The notes under the pieces were generated by a model. It did no database searches. It had not been told where the DNA came from and saw only the letters and a program-made list of their open reading frames with translations. 12,401 bases of DNA from BB31 sp964582525 (GTDB taxonomy: Bacteria > Pseudomonadota > Gammaproteobacteria > Beggiatoales > Beggiatoaceae), in contig CAZOSP010000101.1 of assembly GCA_964582525.1 (NCBI GenBank), forward strand, positions 1 through 12,401. Direction: 5' to 3'. How positions within the stretch are numbered: the first letter of the stretch is position 1; every line of letters starts with the position of its first letter. Positions 6,275-12,144 of this stretch are shown here, one piece after another. Position numbers and translations under genes: made by a program.

Positions 6275-8191
6275 TCAAATAAGCTGCAAGCTTAAAATTC
6301 CTTCCATTTTTTCAGCAGTTTCTGATTTACCCGTGCGGCTGTCGCCGATGAGGGCGACGGTGATGCTCACCTGATTGACGCGACCGCCGAGTTTTTCGCG
6401 CTTAATCAGGGCGCGTTTTTTGATTAAGCCAATCAAATCTTCGGCTAACCGCGCAGGTGCTTCTTGCTCAATCGCTTGGCGGGAGGGGTAGCCGCAGCGG
6501 GCTATGTCTTCATCGCTGTTATCTTTGTAAGTGCCTGCCATGAGTTGGCTACAGGCTACACCAATCACCATTTCATCACGCGCTACGAGGTTTTTGACTT
6601 CGGCAATAAAACGCGCTTCGTTGTTGTGAAAATACTCATTGAGTTCCGGGTGAAGGATTTTGCCTTCGCGGTCTTTTAGCAGCGGAAAGGGGTTTGCCCA
6701 GTAGCTGCTTTCTTTGCCGCCACGATGGGTTTGCGTACTGCCCGCGGCGACGCGCTCGCCAAGCCGAAAGTGTTCAATGGCTTCATCAACACTCATGTCG
6801 ATTTTCAAGGTGCAGCCGTCTTCTTCGATGAGATCAAAGTTGTTCGTGTAAAGCAACACATCCAGTACATCGGGGCTGGCTATTTCTTCCGCATCGGTGA
6901 TGGGTATGATTTGTCGCGCATTAGAACCCATCGCATTGTTATAGCCGACTTCGCGTCCCTGCATCATGATTTTAGCTTGTTCGCTGAAGCCGTCGAGACA
7001 GGCAAAAGCACCGGTTTCTGTGCCGTAAAACATCGGATGTAGTTGTCCGTCCGCGCCTTGTTCTAGGGCAACTCGCCCCATGTCATCGGCTTTCACCAGC
7101 ATGTCGGCGATGTAAGGTTCGCCGGTGTCTTCGCCAAAGCGCATCAGGTAGCGCGTACAGCCGCAGTGTAGCGGCATTTCGCCGTTGCGTATGGCAAGGA
7201 CATTGTGCAGGGTTAAAATGGGTTTTTTGGCATAGCCAAAGTATTTGAGCGGGTCGCGGTTGGGGACGCAGCCGACGAGGACGCGGTTGGTGCTGTCCCA
7301 GTAATAGCCTAAGTCGTCATCGTTACCGTTGGGATCACCGAAGAAAAACAAACCATCAGGGCGGCGACCGTTGCCGATTTCATCCACATTGGCAAAGGGG
7401 AAAAGGTTAAGTAAACCGGGTTCCATTTCGATACAGCCACGCGATTTGTGTACATAGGCAACAATCAGCCAGGCACCCACTTGCAGCGCAACCGAGACCC
7501 ATTCTTCTGCGACAAAGCTGTGCGGTTTGAAGGGATTGTGATCGAGTTCAAAAAACGGCAAGGCGCGTTTGTTGGAGGGCGTGTTGTAATTTACGCCAGT
7601 TTGGATGTCGGCGGCGACGGTGAGCGGCACATAGGCGAGATTGACGTAATCGGCGGAGACGTTGAGATAATGCCCGGAAACTTCGCCAGCAGTGACGTTG
7701 GGCGACACGCTCAAGGCTTGAGTACGGCGCACGCCCATGTCTAAGCCGAATTTTTGCAACAAAGTGCGGCGCGTTTGCAAAATCAGATTGGATAAATGAA
7801 TGGCTTTGCTGGTGACGATATTTTTCACCCCGTCCGGGGTTTCCGTACCGCCCGCAACAACGGCGTTTTGCAAGCGCACTAGGCGCGAATAGGCGCGTCC
7901 GCGATAGTGATGAAACGCGCCGTCGAGAAAACGCACAATCTCCCGATTGCGCTCGTGCTGTTCTTTGCTGGGCAGTAGATTGTCGTCTAGGATGCCGACA
8001 ATTTCGCGCACTTGAATGCTTTTGATGAAGTTGATGCGCGGCTGCGCCTCGCGCTGACGGCTTTCCGGGCGTGATTGCAGATGTTCAATAAACTGACGTT
8101 TATAGATTTTTAGATAACGCGCAAAGGCAAGGCTTTTGAGGAGTTGTTCGGGGCTGCTGCAACCGTCGCGGATTTCGAGAATGTCTTGCAT
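6275..8191 (-). CDS. Large PEPCK-like protein with C-terminal P-loop, function unknown
   Basis: This is a soluble protein of 638 aa from ATG 8191. An upstream in-frame ATG at 8260 adds 23 residues but has no ribosome site. By eye, several segments follow the order seen in ATP-type PEP carboxykinase: EMPLHCGC (about 338-345) like the MHCSAN segment, VKADDMG (366-372) like kinase-2 GDDE, TETGAFACLDGF (391-402), VLLYTNNFDLI (445-455) like the LTADAFG strand, and ERVAAGSTQ (479-487) like KVAGTE. Where PEPCK has its P-loop this protein reads RFGEDTGEP, without GK-S/T. A canonical Walker A, GDSRTGKS, followed by ETAEKM as in HPr kinase, occurs at 616-623, only 15 residues from the end. Either the chain is truncated within a second nucleotide-binding domain or the fold is permuted. 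It is the last gene of the 9792-6275 group. The gene is well supported; the function is not. Confidence 0.85.
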   Translation of the reverse strand: MQDILEIRDGCSSPEQLLKSLAFARYLKIYKRQFIEHLQSRPESRQREAQPRINFIKSIQVREIVGILDDNLLPSKEQHERNREIVRFLDGAFHHYRGRAYSRLVRLQNAVVAGGTETPDGVKNIVTSKAIHLSNLILQTRRTLLQKFGLDMGVRRTQALSVSPNVTAGEVSGHYLNVSADYVNLAYVPLTVAADIQTGVNYNTPSNKRALPFFELDHNPFKPHSFVAEEWVSVALQVGAWLIVAYVHKSRGCIEMEPGLLNLFPFANVDEIGNGRRPDGLFFFGDPNGNDDDLGYYWDSTNRVLVGCVPNRDPLKYFGYAKKPILTLHNVLAIRNGEMPLHCGCTRYLMRFGEDTGEPYIADMLVKADDMGRVALEQGADGQLHPMFYGTETGAFACLDGFSEQAKIMMQGREVGYNNAMGSNARQIIPITDAEEIASPDVLDVLLYTNNFDLIEEDGCTLKIDMSVDEAIEHFRLGERVAAGSTQTHRGGKESSYWANPFPLLKDREGKILHPELNEYFHNNEARFIAEVKNLVARDEMVIGVACSQLMAGTYKDNSDEDIARCGYPSRQAIEQEAPARLAEDLIGLIKKRALIKREKLGGRVNQVSITVALIGDSRTGKSETAEKMEGILSLQLI

Positions 8192-8253
8192 TATTAATAG
8201 GCTCGTTAGGTGATTATTACAAAGTTCAATAGTGCTGCATTTTACGAAAATGC

Positions 8254-8296
8254 GCGGCATAAGCAGGTGAGATTTTTTTTATGGCGGCATAAGCAG
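8254..8296. repeat. 13-bp direct repeat upstream of the PEPCK-like gene
   Basis: GCGGCATAAGCAG occurs exactly at 8254-8266 and 8284-8296, 30 bp (three helical turns) apart. It lies in the 156-bp gap between the 68-aa gene and the PEPCK-like gene on the minus strand. An A/T-rich run lies between the copies. The second copy overlaps the left arm (AGCAG) of a weak interrupted hairpin at 8292-8319. It may be a regulator site giving the last gene its own control. Confidence 0.45.
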
Positions 8297-8347
8297 CCAG
8301 GGTTAAAAACCTGCCTGCTGCCGGACAGTTTGCGCACGCTGAAGCTG

Positions 8348-8554
8348 CTACAGCGCGTCGCCAAACAGCTCGCGCATTGCCTTTTCGGTGGCTTCATCGT
8401 GCAGCACTTCGGCGGACAGGGTTTCACCGCATTCGGGACAGTGTGAAATCTCAGCGAAGCTGTCGGGATGCCGATAATGAGGGCTGTTGTTGTACCCTGT
8501 CCATTGATATTCCAGCAGAATCTTTTGCCCGCAGGCGTGGAATACAGTTTTCAT
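8348..8554 (-). CDS. Small CPxC (zinc-ribbon-like) protein, 68 aa
   Basis: The ATG shares its A with the TAA stop codon of the upstream DUF1015 gene (TAATG), so the two are almost certainly translationally coupled. No independent ribosome site is seen. The protein has His6-Ala-Cys8 near the start and CPEC at 39-42 (SHCPECGETLSAE), an arrangement that could bind one zinc ion with Cys8 or His6 completing the site. The C-terminal third (HDEATEKAMRELFGDAL) is an acidic amphipathic helix. The family was not recognised. The coupling suggests that it works with, or is made in equal amount to, the DUF1015 protein. Confidence 0.8.
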   Translation of the reverse strand: MKTVFHACGQKILLEYQWTGYNNSPHYRHPDSFAEISHCPECGETLSAEVLHDEATEKAMRELFGDAL

Positions 8555-9792
8555 TATAAAGCGTGAGAGACTAAGCCATCGGCAAGTTTGGGTTCAAACC
8601 AAGTGGATTTGGGCGGCATGACTTGCTCGGCATCTGCCACTGCCATAAGTTCTTCGATACTGGTGGGATATAGCGCGAAAGCGACTGCCATTTCTCCGCT
8701 ATTAACGCGCTTTTCTAAGCCGTCTAAGCCGCGAATACCGCCGACAAAATCAATCCGCTTATCGCGGCGCGGATCGCTAATAGCCAATATAGGGGCGATT
8801 AAATGCGTACTTAACAGGCTAATATCCAATGCCGCTACCGGATCGTCGCTGGGTATATGCTCCGGCTTGATGCGCAGTTGATACCATTGCCCGCCTAAAT
8901 ACATACCAAACTCGCCACGTTGCGTTGGCTTACATTGTCCCGTGTAGGGGCTTAAGCTAAATTTATCAGCAATTTTAGCCAATAAATCGTCTTTAGATAA
9001 GCCGTTTAAGTCTTTGATAACGCGATTATAATCGAGGATTTTCATGCGCGTATCAGGGAACATCACGACCAAGAAATAATTATAAGCCTCGTCGCCGCTG
9101 TGACTGGGATTATTAGAACGGCGTTTCGCTGCCACCCGCGAGGCGGCTGCCGAGCGGTGGTGTCCATCAGCGATATACAGATTAGGCATGGCATCAAAGG
9201 TTGTCGTGATGGTATCAATATCTGCTCGCGCCTCTACTAACCAGAGGCGATGAATAATGCCGTCATCTGCCGTTACATCAACCAGCGGCGGAGCGGCAGA
9301 GATGCGATCCATGATGCCTTGAATGCCATTATCTTGCTTGTAAGTCAGCAACACGGGACCCGTCTGTGCGTTTAGGGTATCGACTTGGCGCACCCGATCA
9401 TCTTCCTTGTCCGGGCGGGTAAATTCGTGTTTGCGGATGCGATTGGTATCGTAATCACTGACTGAAGCAACCGCGACCAAACCGGTTTGGCGATGCTCAT
9501 CCATGATTAACTCATAAAGGTAATAATAGTCTTGCTCATCCCGCTTCAAGATGCCTTGATTCAGCATGGTTTGTAAATTTTCCGCACCTTTTTCATAAAC
9601 AGCCGCAGAGTAAGGATCAGTGCCAGACGGCAAATCAATTTCAGGACGGGAAATATGCAGAAAACTCCAAGGGCGACCTGCGGCACGTTGGCAGGCTTCT
9701 TCGGTATTGAGAACATCATAAGGCGGCGCGATCACCGCTTCTGTGTGTTCAAGTTGAGGGCGTAAGCCCGCAAAAGCACGAATTAATGACAT
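8554..9792 (-). CDS. DUF1015 family protein
   Basis: This 412-aa protein has the length and landmarks of the DUF1015 family (PF06245): an N-terminal IRAFAGLRP followed by VIAPPYDVL (20-28), KHEFTRPDKEDDR (121-133), NLYIADGHHRSAAA (204-217) and the closing MPPKSTWFEPKLADGL (392-407). The biochemical role of the family is not established to my knowledge. The DGHHR motif recalls the ParB/SerK-type ADP-dependent serine kinases, which is a hint only. The start at 9792 is preceded by AAGGAA at a suitable distance. A longer frame reaching 9900 only translates the palindromic repeat at 9861. It heads a minus-strand group with the overlapping 68-aa gene and, after 156 bp, the PEPCK-like protein. A possible -10 TACAAT on the minus strand (9904-9899) lies between the two upstream repeats. 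Confidence 0.9.
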   Translation of the reverse strand: MSLIRAFAGLRPQLEHTEAVIAPPYDVLNTEEACQRAAGRPWSFLHISRPEIDLPSGTDPYSAAVYEKGAENLQTMLNQGILKRDEQDYYYLYELIMDEHRQTGLVAVASVSDYDTNRIRKHEFTRPDKEDDRVRQVDTLNAQTGPVLLTYKQDNGIQGIMDRISAAPPLVDVTADDGIIHRLWLVEARADIDTITTTFDAMPNLYIADGHHRSAAASRVAAKRRSNNPSHSGDEAYNYFLVVMFPDTRMKILDYNRVIKDLNGLSKDDLLAKIADKFSLSPYTGQCKPTQRGEFGMYLGGQWYQLRIKPEHIPSDDPVAALDISLLSTHLIAPILAISDPRRDKRIDFVGGIRGLDGLEKRVNSGEMAVAFALYPTSIEELMAVADAEQVMPPKSTWFEPKLADGLVSHAL

Positions 9793-9860
9793 AAAAATTC
9801 CTTGGTTGACTTGGTAGGGCGGGTTAAGGCGCGTCTTATTGCGCCGTATCCGCCTTTTTT

Positions 9861-9889
9861 CTCGTTTCCATGCTCGGCGTGGGAACGAG
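9861..9889. repeat. Palindromic repeat, copy 1
   Basis: The 29-nt element starts CTCGTTTCCATGC and ends GCGTGGGAACGAG, giving a 13-bp stem (two G-T pairs) with a 3-nt TCG loop. It resembles the GTTCCCACGC-type palindromes scattered through many gammaproteobacterial and cyanobacterial genomes. It lies 69 bp upstream of the DUF1015 start. Confidence 0.8.
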
Positions 9890-9932
9890 GGAGTGGGCAT
9901 TGTACAAAAATAGGCGAGCAGATTGCCAGTTT

Positions 9933-9961
9933 CTCGTTTCCATACTCGGTGTGGGAACGAG
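9933..9961. repeat. Palindromic repeat, copy 2
   Basis: This copy has the same orientation as the one at 9861, 72 bp further on, and differs at two positions. The two changes fall opposite each other in the stem (G-C becomes A-T), so the hairpin is preserved. Confidence 0.8.
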
Positions 9962-10016
9962 GAAACGCCGCATCAAATCGCGTATTTCTACCAACAACTT
10001 TTTCCCTGATTTTTTG

Positions 10017-10045
10017 TTGACACAAACCTCAAACGCAACTAAAGT
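10017..10045 (+). promoter_or_regulatory. Candidate promoter facing the cassette array
   Basis: A perfect -35 TTGACA (10017-10022), exactly 17 bp of spacer, and -10 TAAAGT (10040-10045, four of six consensus bases). It points at the cassette genes. It is the best sigma70-like match noticed in the right-hand region. Confidence 0.4.
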
Positions 10046-10189
10046 CAAGCAAAATTGCTCGGCTAAGTATGCGTAAAACAATTTGTACTTTAAATAGTAG
10101 AGTAATTTAATGCGATAAATCAGAAAACATGCAAACCGCCTGAATACTGAATCAATGCCTCGAACTATAAAGGCAAAAATCCAGCATAC

Positions 10190-10272
10190 TGGTAACCAAG
10201 CAAAGATGCCTGATTTATCATTCAATCTCGGAGAGTATCAAGGTGAAAAGGCTTGCTACTTAGACGTTAGAA
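10190..10272 (+). other. Weak attC-like recombination site
   Basis: The right side reads GCTACTTAGACGTTAGAA, nearly the same as the right side of the much better site at 11557-11614 (GCTGATTTAGACGTTAGAC), with core GTTAGAA at 10266-10272. The left side has only a loose TAAC near 10192. Arms GCAA...GCCT and AGGCTTGC can pair with a bulge. The right half is believable; the left half is uncertain. Confidence 0.4.
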
Positions 10273-10333
10273 ATTCTCACACAACCCAGCATGAAAGTAT
10301 TATCTATTTTCATTCTTGTTGCCGTCGGGCTTT

Positions 10334-10387
10334 TTAGGTTTTGATTCAAGCTCATTGGCGGCGGTCGCCTGAGCTTAGGCGTTATGT
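10334..10387 (+). other. attC-like site with degenerate left core
   Basis: The right core is GTTATGT (10381-10387), preceded by GAGCTTAGGC, the usual look of chromosomal-integron attC ends. The arms AAGCTCA (10348-10354) and TGAGCTT (10370-10376) pair perfectly, with an inner GGCG/CGCC stem. The left core expected before ATTCAAGC has lost its AAC (it reads TTTTGATTC), so recombination at this end may be impaired. Confidence 0.55.
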
Positions 10388-10419
10388 GTACAACCCACCA
10401 TATAAAGTAGGATAACATT

Positions 10420-10881
10420 ATGAAAGTCATGAAATTTGTATTTTGTAGCATTACCTGTATTGGTCTGAGTATGCCTGTATATAGCAACGATAATCGGTTA
10501 GAAGAGTACATTACTTCTTTTGATTACGCCGCAAGAAAAGAGATGAAAATTGATAGCAGCGGCTTGATTGAATTGTTAAAGCAAGGCAAGGCTCAACTCA
10601 TCGATATTAGATTTCCAGAGGAATATTCTGCATGGAAAGTTGGACCAGCGATCAATATTCCATTAAACGAACTGCCCCAAAAACTATCATTACTCGACAC
10701 GACTAAAGTTATCGTAACTGCCTGTCCTCACAAAGATCGTGCAACGATAGCCATGGTTTATCTTCGTTCAAAAGGCTTTAAGGTTAAGTACATTACAGAT
10801 GGGCTAATCGGTTTGGCAGAAAAGCTGCGGGGCGATAATGCCAAGTCTTTTATAGATGCACGTAAACAATTGAACCCATAA
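10420..10881 (+). CDS. Exported rhodanese-domain protein (cassette gene)
   Basis: Rhodanese domains carry sulfur or act as persulfide or redox-sensing modules through one catalytic cysteine. The 153-aa product starts with a signal peptide (MKVMKFVFCSITCIGLSMP..., likely cleavage near residue 22), so it should be periplasmic. One rhodanese domain spans about 45-140: AQLIDIRFPEEYSAWKVGPAINIP (58-81), then the active-site loop ACPHKDRA with Cys102 and Arg107 in the CxxxxR pattern, then the helix ATIAMVYLRSKGF and strand VKYITDGLIGL. The catalytic residues are intact. It begins 39 nt after the GTTATGT core of the preceding attC, with GGATAACATT as a modest ribosome site, and is followed 36 nt after its stop by repeat A. 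Its base composition is more A/T-rich than the left-hand genes. The substrate is unknown. Confidence 0.85.
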   Translation: MKVMKFVFCSITCIGLSMPVYSNDNRLEEYITSFDYAARKEMKIDSSGLIELLKQGKAQLIDIRFPEEYSAWKVGPAINIPLNELPQKLSLLDTTKVIVTACPHKDRATIAMVYLRSKGFKVKYITDGLIGLAEKLRGDNAKSFIDARKQLNP

Positions 10882-10906
10882 AAGCCACGTAGGGTTAGCA
10901 AATTCC

Positions 10907-11042
10907 GCCCAATCTATGCGGGTCAAGGTTTGTAACCTGCACCCGCTGCTTTCTGGGTGGTTTTGCAGTTCATCGCCGTTTGTGGGCTTTGGATCTCGGC
11001 TTCTGCCTTGCCAACTTGCCGCCCCTGACCCGTGTGTTAGCG
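10907..11042 (+). other. Tentative long attC between the rhodanese and 112-aa genes
   Basis: The position between two cassette-like genes demands a site. GTTAGCG at 11036-11042 has the essential GTT but a poor remainder of the core. The arms CGGGTCA (10919-10925) and TGACCCG (11026-11032) pair exactly, and an imperfect left core GCCCAAT lies just before. The length would be about 136 bp, as in long chromosomal-integron attC sites. Much of the 155-bp gap is G/C-rich with local stems (CACCC/GGGTG). Confidence 0.3.
10918..10946. repeat. 3' palindrome A (hybrid arms)
   Basis: A 13-nt left arm GCGGGTCAAGGTT, TGT loop, and right arm AACCTGCACCCGC, pairing at 11 of 13 positions. The two mismatches fall together, at CA versus GC. 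The left arm matches the GGTCAAGG type (copies B and C), the right arm the GCAGG type (copy D). It begins 36 nt after the rhodanese stop codon. Confidence 0.75.
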
Positions 11043-11061
11043 CAAAAGGAACTAAAAAACT

Positions 11062-11400
11062 GTGCCAAAGAAACTAAGCGAGATAGCAATCAAGATGGCA
11101 GAAAGCATCCTTAAAAAGAAGAATGCATCTTCTGAAGCCGTCTCAACCGCTTTGCTAGTAGTCCACATTGCATGGAATTACGCAGATGAAGAGGATTACA
11201 AAGATGAGCTAGGGTACATACACGGCCTACAAGAGATTAATCAAATGATAGCGCCCATAAAAAAGGAATTTATTATAGATGACGCAGAAGGTCTCGTTGA
11301 CAGACTCATGAAATACAAAGAAAAGTATTATAAGAATGACAAAAGAGTCATATTTTCATGCGCATACGAAAATGGCAAAGTAAGATGCATAGGGAGATAA
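11062..11400 (+). CDS. 112-aa helical hypothetical protein (cassette gene)
   Basis: I do not recognise this protein. It starts at GTG 11062, with AAAGGA 12 nt upstream and the putative cassette boundary at 11036 another 10 nt before that; this short leader is typical of integron cassettes. The product is soluble, Lys/Glu-rich and mostly alpha-helical by appearance: helix 3-20 (KLSEIAIKMAESILKKK), a more hydrophobic helix 25-40 (AVSTALLVVHIAWNYA), an acidic stretch (DEEDYKDELG), another helix about 52-68, and a C-terminal strand pair ending VIFSCAYENGKVRCIGR, with Cys100 and Cys109. No signal peptide or membrane helix is seen. Repeat B follows 26 nt after the stop, then attC at 11557. It could be one of the many cassette proteins without known homologues. 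Confidence 0.75.
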   Translation: MPKKLSEIAIKMAESILKKKNASSEAVSTALLVVHIAWNYADEEDYKDELGYIHGLQEINQMIAPIKKEFIIDDAEGLVDRLMKYKEKYYKNDKRVIFSCAYENGKVRCIGR

Positions 11401-11426
11401 GGTTAATTTCGTGAATTGAATAGCTA

Positions 11427-11483
11427 TGCGGGTCAAGGTTTATAACCTTGACCGGAACGTTTTGAGTAACCCAAGGTTATTTG
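11427..11483. repeat. 3' palindrome B with conserved extension
   Basis: A perfect 10-bp stem GGTCAAGGTT / AACCTTGACC (11431-11440 / 11444-11453) with a TAT loop, followed by an extension GAACGTTTTGAGTAACCC and CAAGGTTAT (11472-11480). The whole 57 nt matches copy C at 12087-12144 with three substitutions and one indel. The extension's last 9 nt are the exact complement of ATAACCTTG (11442-11450). Confidence 0.85.
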
Positions 11484-11495
11484 AAATGTTCGTGT

Positions 11496-11512
11496 GCAGG
11501 TTACAAGCCTGC
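11496..11512. repeat. 3' palindrome D (GCAGG type)
   Basis: GCAGG (11496-11500) and CCTGC (11508-11512) pair around TTACAAG. In reverse complement it matches the right half of repeat A (TTGTAACCTGC allowing one base), so it is a second, related palindrome type. Confidence 0.55.
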
Positions 11513-11556
11513 GTCCGCTTCGTGAGAAAATAGCAGCAAAGGCAGTTCAGATTGGC

Positions 11557-11614
11557 TTCTAACAAAAGAATCCAGCGAATGCAAAAAGCCGCGCTGCTGA
11601 TTTAGACGTTAGAC
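11557..11614 (+). other. attC recombination site (integron cassette boundary)
   Basis: The left core TTCTAAC (11557-11563) and right core GTTAGAC (11608-11614) pair at six of seven positions, and the right one fits the GTTRRRY consensus exactly. Between them the left arm AATCCAGCG pairs with CGCTG-CT-GATT, leaving two unpaired bases on one side as in the extrahelical-base pattern of attC. The total of 58 bp is the typical short attC length. The exchange point would fall between G11608 and T11609. The next gene starts 26 nt downstream. Confidence 0.78.
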
Positions 11615-11634
11615 AACAAAATTTTGGAGGCTAA

Positions 11635-12066
11635 ATGTATAGTGAAGAAGAAAAGCTATCTTTAGAACAAGTCGATAAAGTGGAACCCGTCATCCGTGAA
11701 CTTATCCGTCACGAGAATGATGTTGTTCACCAACGCCTTACGTGGTTAATCCAATCTCAAGGTTTGCTATTTGCTGCCCTTGCATTTGCTTGGGAAAAGG
11801 AGCCGCGATTCGCCCTAATATTATCGATACTTGGTATCGCAACTTGTTTATCAATTTGGTCTGCAATTTCTCTCTATAGCCCGGCAGTGCGTGGGTTACA
11901 TGATTGGTGGGAAGTCAAGGTTCCTGACGAATACAAAAAAGGTCGCCTTGTAATTGGATTGTGGTCTCCATCTAAAGGGTTTCCGCAGATTTTGCGACCT
12001 TGGCGCGCTTTACCATTTATATTTATCGTTGCATGGTTAGGCGTATTTGGACTCAAGCTTGTGTAG
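11635..12066 (+). CDS. 143-aa membrane protein (cassette gene)
   Basis: The function is unknown. The start is clear: GGAGG (11626-11630) lies 4 nt before the ATG, and the whole leader from the attC exchange point is 26 nt, as expected for a cassette. The product has an acidic amphipathic N-terminal helix (about 3-33, EEEKLSLEQVDKVEPVIREL), then hydrophobic segments at about 36-53 (LTWLIQSQGLLFAALAFAW), 59-81 (FALILSILGIATCLSIWSAI) and 124-142 (ALPFIFIVAWLGVFGLKLV). A polar loop between the second and third contains DWWEVKVPDEYKKG. No signal peptide or catalytic motif is seen. Such small membrane proteins are common in cassettes; a stress or defence role is possible but not shown. Repeat C follows 20 nt after the stop. 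Confidence 0.85.
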   Translation: MYSEEEKLSLEQVDKVEPVIRELIRHENDVVHQRLTWLIQSQGLLFAALAFAWEKEPRFALILSILGIATCLSIWSAISLYSPAVRGLHDWWEVKVPDEYKKGRLVIGLWSPSKGFPQILRPWRALPFIFIVAWLGVFGLKLV

Positions 12067-12086
12067 AATTATCGCTGGGCGTACTG

Positions 12087-12144
12087 TGCGGGTCAAGGTT
12101 TGTAACCTTGATCCGAACGTTTTGAGTAACCCCAAGGTTATTTG
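12087..12144. repeat. 3' palindrome C with conserved extension
   Basis: A 12-bp stem CGGGTCAAGGTT / AACCTTGATCCG (one G-T pair) with a TGT loop, then GAACGTTTTGAGTAACCCC and CAAGGTTA (12133-12140), as in copy B. TAACCTTG (12103-12110) can pair with either flank. The match to copy B ends where the MITE-like element begins. Confidence 0.85.

Larger units (their letters stand above)
9962..10419 (+). other. Gene-poor entry to the cassette array
   Basis: About 450 bp without a supportable gene. It holds a candidate plus-strand promoter (10017-10045), a weak attC-like site ending at 10272, a 115-bp mini-cassette (10267-10381), and a second attC right half ending at 10387. A 60-codon frame at 10155 runs through the first attC-like site and is not convincing. 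No integrase gene or remnant is seen. Confidence 0.5.

Noticed and set aside
8242..8446. Frames on both strands over the gap upstream of the PEPCK-like gene
   Set aside because: They overlap the coupled 68-aa gene in other frames and have no ribosome sites.
9861..9961. Two similar 29-30 nt repeats as a minimal CRISPR array
   Set aside because: Only two copies, strongly self-complementary across their whole length, no cas genes; fits a REP-like palindrome.
9836..10225. 129-codon minus-strand frame
   Set aside because: Its C-terminal part is only the translation of both palindromic repeats (VPTPSMETR twice); no start signal; composition unlike a gene.
10155..10337. 60-codon plus-strand frame
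   Set aside because: No ribosome site, runs across the attC-like core at 10266, and the C-terminal half reads as random sequence.
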